DNA of 8,855 nt from an uncultured Porphyromonadaceae bacterium. Its GTDB lineage: Bacteria > Bacteroidota > Bacteroidia > Bacteroidales > Muribaculaceae. Positions within the stretch are counted from its first letter, which is position 1; every line of letters starts with the position of its first letter. The stretch is from contig CAMWKC010000076.1 of NCBI GenBank assembly GCA_947174735.1, positions 1 through 8,855 on the forward strand, written 5' to 3'. A model generated the notes under the pieces. It was not told the origin of the DNA, searched no databases, and was given only the letters and a program-made list of their open reading frames with translations. Made by a program: the position numbers and the translations under genes. Shown here piece after piece: positions 1-7,771 of this stretch.

Positions 1-1599
1 GAACTAATTAAAGTAGGGGAGACACTCCTCGGTGACCGCTATACTCATGCACAGTCATTTGCCGCATTTAGCATCGTAATCAACCGATATTATCAAAATT
101 CGTATGGTACGGCTCCCGATATAGCACAGGTAGTAGAGGCAATGCATCATGTCGGTACTCTTTATCTGGTGTCTTTCTTTGAATATGACATGGCCTATAA
201 ATATCTTTCCCTTGCACGAGAGCTTGCAGAAGAAAATGGTGTGAAGTATTGGTTACCTTATACCTATATTAATCTTGCGAACCTTTGGGAAATTAATAAA
301 ATGGCATTTCCGGGTTCTACCTATAACGGAATGTCTTACGTGGCGGATGCTTGGGAAGCCGCTATTGCAGACAATAATGAGGAGTTGCTTCCAATAATTG
401 CCTTTGATATGGCCATACTATCGTATGCCAATCAACCTGATACTGTATTTTCCCGGCAATTGACTGATTTTGTTTCCTATCCATTCAAAGATACTTCTCC
501 AAGTATAGAAATCGCTAATGACTTTGTGAAAGGGGTAAGATATTGGGCGAAGAATAACTATGACAATGCTGAGAACTCTATTCTTGCCTCTCTTTATAAA
601 GTGGAAACAATGATTGAAAATAATCATACAAACGCCATCGGAAGCGGTGACAGCCATTATAGCGAGCGCCAAAGACTATCCATACTTTCCGCCTTGACTG
701 AGCTTTATATTAAGACACAACGCTATGATGATGCACTTTCCATGTTGCGAATATACGACCCGTTGATAAAGAGCAATCCGGATTTTGCACTTGATCTCTA
801 TGACCAGTATATGAAATACTATAAGGCCTTAAATATGCCTGATTCGGTGGATAAGTATCATTATCTTTATCTAAAAGGGAAGGAGACAGTCTCCAACGAT
901 AATAAACTATATGAAGTAGGGGAGAAGGAATTTATCAGTAAGATAGAAAGGGTAAACCAAGAAGTTATTTCCCTTTCAGGAAAGAACCGTATCCAACGTA
1001 TGCAATTGACAGCCGCAGTAGTGGCACTATTGTTGCTACTTGCACTGATAGGAGTGGCAGTATGGGCTTACATCCGGCTGAGAAATAAATCGGCGCAGCT
1101 TTACAGAAAGAATGTGGAGATGATAGATGAACAGCGCCAATTTCATATAAGAGAGAAACAACTTCAGGACGAACTTGAAAGATTGATGACTACAGACACA
1201 TCCACAAAGCCGTTTCAGCGTAATACCATTACCGATGCGGAGGCTGAAATACTTTATTCGCGCATTGTGGAAATAATGGAGAAGGGAGGAGAGGTATTCC
1301 TGCCCGATTTCACACTTGAGCGACTCTCAGTTCTTGCCGACTCAAAACCGAGAGTAGTGTCGCAAGTAATAAACATGAAGTACGGGTCCAACTTCTCTCA
1401 GTTCCTTAATGAATACCGCCTCCGGGAAGCATGTCTGCGCTTCCAGAATACCGACAAATACGGTAACTATACCGTGGAGGCAATAGCTGAGAGTGTAGGT
1501 TATCGGTCGCGAACAGGCTTTTCATCACTCTTTAAAAAAGCTACCGGACTTTCTCCTTCCGAGTATCACCGGCAGGCCAAAAGAGCTGATAATACATAA
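1..1599 (+). CDS. Membrane-anchored TPR/AraC-type HTH transcriptional regulator, 5' partial
   Basis: The reading frame is open from base 1, so the first ATG at 142 is internal and the true start lies upstream; 532 residues are visible. Visible residues 1 to about 310 are helical, with TPR-like units rich in Tyr, Ala and Leu. A single hydrophobic helix (residues 336-358, AAVVALLLLLALIGVAVWAY) is followed by Arg/Lys-rich sequence and a short coiled-coil-like stretch. Residues about 435-525 form an AraC-family DNA-binding domain with two helix-turn-helices; the second contains AIAESVGYRSRTGFSSLFKKATGLSPSEY, here quoted in parts: AIAESVGY, then FSSLFKKATGLSPSEY, the classic AraC signature. The order suggests a periplasmic sensor, a membrane helix and a cytoplasmic DNA-binding end in one chain, a type common in Bacteroidales. 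The downstream secreted-protein gene on the same strand is a plausible target. The ligand is unknown. The family call is firm; the target is inferred. Confidence 0.9.
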   Translation, partial: ELIKVGETLLGDRYTHAQSFAAFSIVINRYYQNSYGTAPDIAQVVEAMHHVGTLYLVSFFEYDMAYKYLSLARELAEENGVKYWLPYTYINLANLWEINKMAFPGSTYNGMSYVADAWEAAIADNNEELLPIIAFDMAILSYANQPDTVFSRQLTDFVSYPFKDTSPSIEIANDFVKGVRYWAKNNYDNAENSILASLYKVETMIENNHTNAIGSGDSHYSERQRLSILSALTELYIKTQRYDDALSMLRIYDPLIKSNPDFALDLYDQYMKYYKALNMPDSVDKYHYLYLKGKETVSNDNKLYEVGEKEFISKIERVNQEVISLSGKNRIQRMQLTAAVVALLLLLALIGVAVWAYIRLRNKSAQLYRKNVEMIDEQRQFHIREKQLQDELERLMTTDTSTKPFQRNTITDAEAEILYSRIVEIMEKGGEVFLPDFTLERLSVLADSKPRVVSQVINMKYGSNFSQFLNEYRLREACLRFQNTDKYGNYTVEAIAESVGYRSRTGFSSLFKKATGLSPSEYHRQAKRADNT

Positions 1600-1638
1600 T
1601 GAAATCCAGTTTATTGATGTAATTATAGCTAAAAAAAT

Positions 1639-1672
1639 GTCTAAAATCATGTATTAATACATAAATTTAGAC
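1639..1672. promoter_or_regulatory. 34-bp near-perfect inverted repeat, candidate operator
   Basis: The arms are gtctaaaatcatgtat (1639-1654) and atacataaatttagac (1657-1672), separated by 2 bp; 14 of 16 positions pair. It is AT-rich and has no following T-run, so it does not look like an intrinsic terminator. It ends 21 bp before the -33 element of the next gene. The outer half-site GTCTAA recurs at 1704-1709, between the -33 and -7 elements. A binding site for the upstream AraC-type regulator is a reasonable inference, although AraC proteins more often use direct repeats. Confidence 0.5.
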
Positions 1673-1693
1673 CAAATTATCATAGATTAGTGC

Positions 1694-1722
1694 TTTGAAC
1701 GAGGTCTAATATACTAATTTTG
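1694..1722 (+). promoter_or_regulatory. Bacteroidota-type promoter for the secreted protein gene
   Basis: TTTG at 1694-1697 and TAATTTTG at 1715-1722 match the Bacteroidota -33 and -7 (TAnnTTTG) elements with a 17-bp spacer. Transcription would begin near 1728, giving a 5' leader of about 25 nt before the ATG at 1754. A GTCTAA motif lies inside the spacer (1704-1709), so a protein bound there would compete with or contact RNA polymerase. Confidence 0.65.
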
Positions 1723-1753
1723 TAACGCACAATTTAACCTATCTCAAAGCATT

Positions 1754-4700
1754 ATGAAGAGACAATTTTTACTGTTGACTACAGTGGCTGCTGCCACTAT
1801 CGGACTCGGAGCTTTTGAGACGCCAACCCAGAAAGAAGCGCATGCCCAGCGTGCGGAGGGAAAGGTTCTCAATACGCCGGTGCAGATGCGGTCTGCTAAC
1901 GACGCAATTCCACTGACGGCAATCCGTCAGAACACACGGGTCACTCTCCGCGGAGCCGGCCTTAACCAATCACCGCACCGTATTACATCTACAGGAGCTG
2001 AGTTACTCGGCTGGATGAATTACGCCACTGATTTTTCAATGGCACGCGGATTGTATGAGTTTGAACCTGACGGTATCAATCTAAAATGGGCAGATGCCTT
2101 TTACGAGGAAAATCAGGTTTCGCTTCAGACAGCATGGATATATAATAACAAAGTTTGCGGCTTTGCATACCAGCTTATGTACGGTCAGCTTTGGAATAAT
2201 GTCTATGTGGAGTATGATCTGGCATCTGGGGAAATTGTCGATGAATTTGAAGTACCCCTCGAGCAGGAAGACGTTACGGTAGTAATGCAGGTGGCAGCAT
2301 ATAATGAGGCGGAAAATCTTATATATGGTTACGGCCAGTTTGGGTCATCTCGTGTCTTCATGTACTCTGAATCAAAAGCACCCGAAATTTTCACAAAAGT
2401 ATGTGATGTTCCATTTTCAGAGTTTTGCTCTTCCTTGTGTTACAATAAATATGAGGATGCTCTTTACGGTATCAATGCTGCCCATGAATTTGTCTCAATT
2501 GATTCGAAAGGAAATCAGACAGTATTGTTTAAACTTCCTATAGAAGACTACGGTAATTATGTCACCGGCCTTGCATACAATCCATCGGAGGATAAATATT
2601 ATTGGAATCTTATACAAGCTGACGGTACCGCATCAATGGCACGTATTGATGTGGATACACAGACAGTAGATATATACAAAAACTTCTCTGCAGGAGAAAC
2701 ATTTGCAGCCCTGTTCTGCATGGACGACAAACTTAATCCAAAACGTCCGATGCGCCCGACAGTAGTAGGAATTCAGTTTGTTGACGGCGAGACTGACGGT
2801 ACAGTTTCTTTCATGACACCCACTACTACCTTAACAGGCCAGGCAATAGAAGGCAGTTTGGAATATACGGCATATCTTGACGGAAAAGAATATACTAAGG
2901 GAGAAGCGCAGCCGGGCAGCGAGGTTAAAGTAAAATATGTTAATCTTACCGATGCCATGCACACTTTCGGCATGACAGTATCAGTAGACGGAGTAACCAG
3001 TTCTCTTGTTTCAACCCGTAGCTATATAGGCAATGATACTCCTCTCGCTCCACAGAATGTAGTATTGACCGATACTGAAGTAACGTGGGAGGCAGTAACA
3101 CGCGGCGTTCATAATGCCTATCTTGACTTAGAGGCCATGACTTATGAAGTCTACATTAACGACGAAAAAGTCGGCTCCACAAAGGAGACCTCTTTACCTG
3201 TCAGCCTGCCGGCAGACAAGCCCATCAGTCTATATTCTGCTACAGTGAGAGCTGTCTGCAACGGAATGGAAAGTGAGATATCGGGAGCATCAAACGTCGT
3301 TCCGGCAGGTGCCCCAATGGAACTTCCTGTATATCTTGCACCTACTTATGAGGAATTCCAGTTGATGACTCAGAAGGTAATCAAGGGTAATGGATGGTAT
3401 TATGTAGATATTATGGAAGGCACAGCAGTATGCTCAGGTCAGTCAGATGTGCAGCAGGATAGCTGGCTCTTCTTACCCGCATTTAAGGCTGAAAACGCTG
3501 ACCATCTCTATACTTTCTCATTTGATGCATTTACATGGGATGAATATTGCACTGAGGAGTTTGTAGAGGTCGTGTTATGTGAGACTGCAACACCGGATGG
3601 CGTTATCGCAACCGTTATTAATGAATTTACGCCTACACCTACTCCTACCAATCATTTCGGATTTATGCAGGTTCCTAAGCCCGGTGCATATTATGTAGCG
3701 TTACATTGCACGTCGTCTGAATGGCAGCTTGGTGTTCTTGGTATGAATTTCAGAATAACAGATGATAATATTCTACCTATTTCTCCCGGCACTGTTGATA
3801 ATATTAATGTTGAGGCTGCCCCGGAAGGTAAACTTGAAGCAACTGTCAGCTTCACTATGCCCGAAAAGAAGATTAACGGAGAAGCCTTACCGACAGATAC
3901 CGAGTTATCAGCAAAAGTCGTTTCTGATGTTGACGAGGCTATAGTTAAGGGCAAACCGGGTGAGAGCGTATCTGCTAAGATAACTACTGTTCAGGGTAAT
4001 AATAAGTTGACTATCACTGTTTCTGACGGTGATACTAATGGTCAGCCGACAGAGGTAGAGGTATTCACCGGAGTTGCTATACCGGCTGAGGTCTCTAATC
4101 TGACTGGTACACCTTCTGCTGACATGATGAGTGTTACTCTTGAATGGGATCGCCCGACAGAAGGTCAGGATGGAGGTTACATTAATCCTGAAGAAGTGAC
4201 ATTCGACATCTACCGTTTAGAAGAGGGATTTGCAGGTACATACTGGCAGATTTATGCCGAGAACGTTGAAGGCACATCGTTTACATATACCGCTGATCCG
4301 TCCGATTCGCAGAGCTTAGTACAATTAGGTGTAGGAAGTAAAAATATCGCAGGCTCTAACAGTAATATTGTGGTTATAGCTACTGTCCTTGGAACTCCCT
4401 ACACATTACCGATGCGTGAAGAGTTTGATGAAGCGGCTTATTTAGGAGTGCCTACTTATCAACCATGGCTGCCGTATGCTCCTGACTCATCATATAATGA
4501 CCAGCAATGGTATTTCTGGTATCTTTCATATATTGATGATGGATTCGCGTATGATAAAATCGGACTGGTAGGCTCAACTTGGAGCGATAACTCTCGTGGT
4601 ATGCTCGGATTCCCGCGTTTCACTACGAAAGGCAGTGAAGAAGTAACTTTATCACTTACGGTTCTTAACGGACCTCAGATGCCTAAGATTACTCTTGTAG

Positions 4701-5113
4701 GACAGTATTATGGTTCTGATAACTTTGAAATCGGTACTATTGAGACTTCCGATAATTATGGCCTTGCTACATATACGTTCACTCTGCCGTCTGAACTTAT
4801 AGACAAAGATTGGGTTCAGGTTTATCTGATGGTTGAGTTTGAAACTATCGACAAGCTCGTATATATTGATGAAGTAGAAGTAACGGGTAATAATGTGGGC
4901 GTTGAATCCATTTCTATGACTCAGTCTATTATCGGTGGCCTCGGTAACATTTGTTTCAAAGGCTTTGAAAACTGTGCTGTCACCATCTCTTCACTTGATG
5001 GCAAGACTTTGTATAACGGTAACCTTGACCGGCAGGAAATGGTTGTTCCGATGGAAAAAGGTATATACGTAGTCAAGGCAGGCAATAGAAGCACTAAAGT
5101 AATTGTACGCTGA
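1754..5113 (+). CDS. Large secreted multidomain protein with Ig/Fn3/jelly-roll modules and T9SS-like C-terminus
   Basis: A Sec signal peptide is visible: MKRQ, then a hydrophobic stretch to about residue 20, with possible cleavage after GLGA (20) or AHA (31). Residues about 80-325 have repeated beta-strand and Tyr/Asp patterns (such as LYGINAA and GLAYNPSEDKYYW) resembling a beta-propeller. Two similar three-domain units follow, at 337-670 and 681-1045. Each has an Ig-like part with a VSF..P core and a PG(S/E)-V-K strand, an Fn3-like part, and a jelly-roll-like part resembling choice-of-anchor or MAM-type domains. Residues about 1048-1119 resemble a type A sorting domain, ending GIYVVKAGNRSTKVIVR. 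The protein is probably exported and held on or released from the surface. No catalytic motif is recognised, so an adhesion or glycan/protein-binding role is only a guess. It has its own promoter and terminator, so it is probably monocistronic. Confidence 0.85.
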   Translation: MKRQFLLLTTVAAATIGLGAFETPTQKEAHAQRAEGKVLNTPVQMRSANDAIPLTAIRQNTRVTLRGAGLNQSPHRITSTGAELLGWMNYATDFSMARGLYEFEPDGINLKWADAFYEENQVSLQTAWIYNNKVCGFAYQLMYGQLWNNVYVEYDLASGEIVDEFEVPLEQEDVTVVMQVAAYNEAENLIYGYGQFGSSRVFMYSESKAPEIFTKVCDVPFSEFCSSLCYNKYEDALYGINAAHEFVSIDSKGNQTVLFKLPIEDYGNYVTGLAYNPSEDKYYWNLIQADGTASMARIDVDTQTVDIYKNFSAGETFAALFCMDDKLNPKRPMRPTVVGIQFVDGETDGTVSFMTPTTTLTGQAIEGSLEYTAYLDGKEYTKGEAQPGSEVKVKYVNLTDAMHTFGMTVSVDGVTSSLVSTRSYIGNDTPLAPQNVVLTDTEVTWEAVTRGVHNAYLDLEAMTYEVYINDEKVGSTKETSLPVSLPADKPISLYSATVRAVCNGMESEISGASNVVPAGAPMELPVYLAPTYEEFQLMTQKVIKGNGWYYVDIMEGTAVCSGQSDVQQDSWLFLPAFKAENADHLYTFSFDAFTWDEYCTEEFVEVVLCETATPDGVIATVINEFTPTPTPTNHFGFMQVPKPGAYYVALHCTSSEWQLGVLGMNFRITDDNILPISPGTVDNINVEAAPEGKLEATVSFTMPEKKINGEALPTDTELSAKVVSDVDEAIVKGKPGESVSAKITTVQGNNKLTITVSDGDTNGQPTEVEVFTGVAIPAEVSNLTGTPSADMMSVTLEWDRPTEGQDGGYINPEEVTFDIYRLEEGFAGTYWQIYAENVEGTSFTYTADPSDSQSLVQLGVGSKNIAGSNSNIVVIATVLGTPYTLPMREEFDEAAYLGVPTYQPWLPYAPDSSYNDQQWYFWYLSYIDDGFAYDKIGLVGSTWSDNSRGMLGFPRFTTKGSEEVTLSLTVLNGPQMPKITLVGQYYGSDNFEIGTIETSDNYGLATYTFTLPSELIDKDWVQVYLMVEFETIDKLVYIDEVEVTGNNVGVESISMTQSIIGGLGNICFKGFENCAVTISSLDGKTLYNGNLDRQEMVVPMEKGIYVVKAGNRSTKVIVR
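2762..4888 (+). repeat. Internal duplication of a three-domain unit within the secreted protein
   Basis: Unit 1 covers residues 337-670 (2762-3763) and unit 2 covers residues 681-1045 (3794-4888). Both run in the same order. The Ig-like part gives TVSFMTP against TVSFTMP, LTGQAIEG against INGEALPT, and GEAQPGSEVKVK against GKPGESVSAK. The Fn3-like part starts with (A)P..V..L and contains a TWE/LEW strand and a TYEVY/TFDIY strand. The jelly-roll-like part starts LPVYLAPTYEEF against LPMREEFDEA. Similarity is at protein level only; the DNA copies are strongly diverged, so the duplication is old. Confidence 0.6.
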
Positions 5114-5158
5114 CCAAATTTCTGATTGATAGAAACGTTTGTAGCATAAATTGAGAAA

Positions 5159-5192
5159 GCGGGGTGTGCCGGTCATTACCGGTACACCCCGC
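5159..5192 (+). terminator. Strong intrinsic terminator after the secreted protein gene
   Basis: The arms gcggggtgtgccggt (5159-5173) and accggtacaccccgc (5178-5192) form a 15-bp GC-rich stem with one G-U pair and a CATT loop, followed by the U-rich stretch tgatttcttt. It starts 45 nt after the stop codon and separates this gene from the WYL regulator, which has its own promoter. Confidence 0.88.
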
Positions 5193-5244
5193 CTGATTTC
5201 TTTGCCATAAAGTACTCAAAGAAACTTACTGTTTCAGAAATATG

Positions 5245-5276
5245 TTTGTCCGGATAGGGAGTTTTCGATAAATTTG
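5245..5276 (+). promoter_or_regulatory. Promoter of the WYL regulator gene
   Basis: TTTG at 5245-5248 and TAAATTTG at 5269-5276 match both Bacteroidota elements exactly, with a 20-bp spacer. The predicted start near 5282 leaves only about 10 nt before the ATG at 5293, so the mRNA leader is very short. A small dyad, gaaac-ttact-gtttc (5221-5235), lies 9 bp upstream of the -33 element and could be a regulator site. Confidence 0.7.
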
Positions 5277-5292
5277 TGAAAAAGTTTACACT

Positions 5293-6300
5293 ATGGCTCA
5301 GAATAAGAATGCTTTGCTTCGGTATCGTACTATTGACAGATGCCTGCGTAATACAGGCCGTCGCTGGACTTTGCAGGATTTAGTTGACGCCTGTTCGGAT
5401 GCTCTTTATGAGTATGAAGGTAAGGCAGAAACGGTAAGTGTACGTACTGTACAGTTTGACATACAGATGATGCGTTCCGACCGTTTGGGTTATGAAGCAC
5501 CGATAGAAGTATATGACAGGAAGTATTACCGTTATTCGGACCCGGATTATTCTATCAGTAACCGACCGCTGTCAGAGCATGAACTTGAATTACTTAATCG
5601 CAGTATCGAGCTATTGAGACAGTTTGATGAATTTGACCGGTTTCATGAGATGGCTGATGTTATCAACCGGCTGCGTGACCATGTAGCTTATACTTCACGG
5701 CGCCCGATAGTGGATTTTGAGCGCAATGCCAATCTGAAAGGTCTTGAATTTCTCAGTCCGCTTTATGATATGATTGCTTCACGAACGGTCATCTGTGTAT
5801 CGTACCAGTCTTTTCAGGCCCGGCATCCGAAAGAATTTATTCTCCATCCGTATCTACTGAAGGAATACCGTAACCGCTGGTTTCTATTCGGTTCACGTGA
5901 AAAGGATATGAAGCTGTATAATCTTGCTCTTGACCGTATAGTTTCTTTCAGACCTTGTCGTGATATTACTTATAAGGATAACCCGGAGTTCGGAGAAAAT
6001 TTCTTTGTAGATGTATTGGGAGTAACCAAACATGCCGGACTTAAGAAAGCTAAAATACGCTTCACTGCTTTTCGTGAACAGGCGGATTATATTCTTACCA
6101 AACCTTTACACAGCTCGCAACAATTGGTATGTCCGCGTCGTAACGACGGTTCGATGGATTTTGAGATAGAAGTAGTAATAAACTATGAACTTATAAAACG
6201 TCTTCTTTCTTTCGGTGATTCTATAAAAGTACTGTCGCCGGAGTTCCTGACAAAAGAGTTGGTAAATATTTACGAAAATTGTCTCTGTCTTTACAAATAA
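5293..6300 (+). CDS. WYL domain-containing transcriptional regulator
   Basis: This 335-residue protein has the usual size and layout of WYL-family regulators. Residues about 10-80 form a winged helix-turn-helix (RYRTIDRCL, WTLQDLVDAC, then SVRTVQFDIQMMR as the recognition region, and a YYRYSDP wing). A helical linker follows. Residues about 155-235 are the WYL domain, with VSYQSF, then HPYLLKEYRNRWFLFG, where WFL stands in for Trp-Tyr-Leu, and LALDRI. Residues about 250-332 are the C-terminal extension (WCX), with LLSFGDSIKVLSPEFLTKEL. Known WYL proteins sense nucleic acids or nucleotides; DriD binds single-stranded DNA, for example. The gene has its own promoter, ends 73 bp before the RtcB start on the same strand, and is the likely regulator of that gene. 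The link to RtcB is inferred from position. Confidence 0.92.
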   Translation: MAQNKNALLRYRTIDRCLRNTGRRWTLQDLVDACSDALYEYEGKAETVSVRTVQFDIQMMRSDRLGYEAPIEVYDRKYYRYSDPDYSISNRPLSEHELELLNRSIELLRQFDEFDRFHEMADVINRLRDHVAYTSRRPIVDFERNANLKGLEFLSPLYDMIASRTVICVSYQSFQARHPKEFILHPYLLKEYRNRWFLFGSREKDMKLYNLALDRIVSFRPCRDITYKDNPEFGENFFVDVLGVTKHAGLKKAKIRFTAFREQADYILTKPLHSSQQLVCPRRNDGSMDFEIEVVINYELIKRLLSFGDSIKVLSPEFLTKELVNIYENCLCLYK

Positions 6301-6335
6301 ATTCAGTTACGCGGATTCAGTGCGTAGGAGCCTTC

Positions 6336-6343
6336 TAACTTTG
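6336..6343 (+). promoter_or_regulatory. -7 element of the rtcB-like gene
   Basis: TAACTTTG matches TAnnTTTG exactly and sits 30 nt before the ATG at 6374. No TTTG is present at the expected -33 position, so the promoter may be weak or depend on an activator. A short direct repeat, attcagt (6301-6307 and 6315-6321), lies in that space, 14 bp apart. The element lies inside the coding extension that would result from the in-frame GTG at 6320, which argues against that start. Confidence 0.55.
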
Positions 6344-6373
6344 CATCGTAAAAACTTTCAATACATTAAAATT

Positions 6374-7630
6374 ATGATGACAATAGAAGGATATAATGTG
6401 AAGATTTTCACAGACAATATAGAAGAGAGTGCTTTGGTACAGATTAAGAAGCTCCTTTCAGTCAATGTATTCTCCGATAAGAAAATCCGTATTATGCCAG
6501 ACGTGCATACCGGAGCCGGCTGTGTGATAGGATTTACCGGCGACCTCGGTGAGATGGTTATACCGAATATTGTCGGTGTGGATATAGGCTGCGGTATGAG
6601 GGTACTTAATCTCGGTAAAGTTGAGGAAACAGACTTTCATTCGTTCCATGAACATATTCTTGCCAACGTACCGTCAGGAGTACATATACGCGAGGAGAAA
6701 TATGGTTTTCGTCCGTTAGTGAGGGAAGAAATGGAAATCTATCGTGAAGCTAAAGCTCTTGTTACACAGCTTTTCTGTTACCGCGAACTAAAAAACAGCG
6801 ACCGTATCAACAAGTCAATCGGTTCGCTCGGCGGCGGCAATCACTTTATCGAACTTGATAAAGATAAGGCGGACAATTTATATCTCGTTATACATACAGG
6901 TTCGCGTAATCTCGGTAAACAGGTAGCCGAAATATATCAGGCTCGTGCTATCAGACATCTGACTGCAGGAACTGATGAATTTGACCGGACTGTCAGACAG
7001 ACTATAGAAGAATATAAAGCTGCCGGACGTCGTTCTGAAATTCAGAGTGTGATACGAAAGATGCACCGAGAACAAAAGATGAAAGAGCCATCTTTGGACA
7101 AGGAATTGTGTTATCTCGAAGGTGAGGGACGCGAACAGTATCTACATGATATGCGTATTTGTCAACGTTGGGCTGTGCTTAATCGTAGGCTTATTTCACT
7201 GCTATTGCTTAAATTCTTTCCGGAAGTTAAGGTGATTGAGGAGTTTGAATCTGTACATAATTATATAAGCGATGATAATATCATACGCAAAGGCGCTATT
7301 TCCGCTGCTGAGGGAGAACGTTGCATTATTCCGCTGAACATGCGTGACGGATCGCTTATTTGCTCCGGTAAAGGCAATCCGGACTGGAATTGTTCAGCAC
7401 CGCACGGAGCCGGCAGAGTGATGAGCCGTACACAGGCTTACGAGAAGATTTCACTGGCAGATTTCAAAACTTCCATGAGTGGTATTTACTCAGAATCTGT
7501 CAACGACTATACACGCGATGAATCGCCTATGGTTTATAAACTCGCATCGGAAATAATCTCCAACATCACACCGACCGTAGATATAACTGCATGGATACGT
7601 CCTGTCTTCAATTTTAAAGCTTTCAAATAA
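6374..7630 (+). CDS. rtcB: RtcB-family RNA ligase (3'-phosphate/5'-OH)
   Basis: RtcB joins RNA ends carrying 3'-phosphate (or 2',3'-cyclic phosphate) to 5'-OH ends, using GTP and Mn2+, in tRNA splicing or RNA repair. Read from the ATG at 6374 the protein has 418 residues, close to the roughly 400 usual for bacterial RtcB. Metal-site motifs are intact: MPDVHTGAGCVIG (41-53), GVDIGCGM (D70, C73), GGGNHF (H157), VIHTGSRNLG (H174) and SVHNYI (H295). SAPHGAGRVMSR carries the expected guanylylated His (H344). The 17-residue gap from H157 to H174 equals that of E. coli RtcB as I recall it, while the stretch between H174 and H295 is about 25 residues longer and highly charged. An in-frame GTG at 6320 would add 18 residues without RtcB likeness and would overlap the -7 element; the next ATG (6377) is also possible. 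No archease, RtcA or PrfH gene is in the window. Confidence 0.93.
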   Translation: MMTIEGYNVKIFTDNIEESALVQIKKLLSVNVFSDKKIRIMPDVHTGAGCVIGFTGDLGEMVIPNIVGVDIGCGMRVLNLGKVEETDFHSFHEHILANVPSGVHIREEKYGFRPLVREEMEIYREAKALVTQLFCYRELKNSDRINKSIGSLGGGNHFIELDKDKADNLYLVIHTGSRNLGKQVAEIYQARAIRHLTAGTDEFDRTVRQTIEEYKAAGRRSEIQSVIRKMHREQKMKEPSLDKELCYLEGEGREQYLHDMRICQRWAVLNRRLISLLLLKFFPEVKVIEEFESVHNYISDDNIIRKGAISAAEGERCIIPLNMRDGSLICSGKGNPDWNCSAPHGAGRVMSRTQAYEKISLADFKTSMSGIYSESVNDYTRDESPMVYKLASEIISNITPTVDITAWIRPVFNFKAFK

Positions 7631-7666
7631 GAACAACTCCTATCATAAAGAATAGTCTGTTAAAAT

Positions 7667-7699
7667 ATGGCCAAACAAAATTTGATTTTGTTTGGCCAT
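7667..7699. terminator. Hairpin between convergent genes, probable bidirectional terminator
   Basis: The arms atggccaaacaaaat (7667-7681) and attttgtttggccat (7685-7699) pair perfectly over 15 bp around a TTG loop. It lies 36 nt after the rtcB-like stop and 72 nt beyond the 3' end of the minus-strand lipocalin gene. The T-rich side is inside the stem, and the flanking tract is weak on the plus strand and only slightly better on the minus strand (attttaac). Confidence 0.7.
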
Positions 7700-7771
7700 T
7701 AATATATAGGCTCAGATAAAGTAATCTTTTTACTAAAATAGATTTTCTCTGTCAGTTGACCGAAGAAAGAA

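Noticed and set aside
1691..1751. 8-bp inverted repeat tgctttga / tcaaagca around the secreted-gene promoter
   Set aside because: It is short, 45 bp apart and overlaps the -33 element; chance is likely, and the GTCTAA set is the better operator candidate.
3691..3954. Minus-strand open frame of 87 codons opposite the secreted protein gene
   Set aside because: It lies wholly inside a well-supported gene, has no recognisable domain or promoter and looks like a shadow frame; the same applies to the other short frames opposite or inside the main genes.
6320..6373. In-frame GTG start adding 18 residues to RtcB
   Set aside because: The extension has no RtcB likeness and contains the -7 promoter element.
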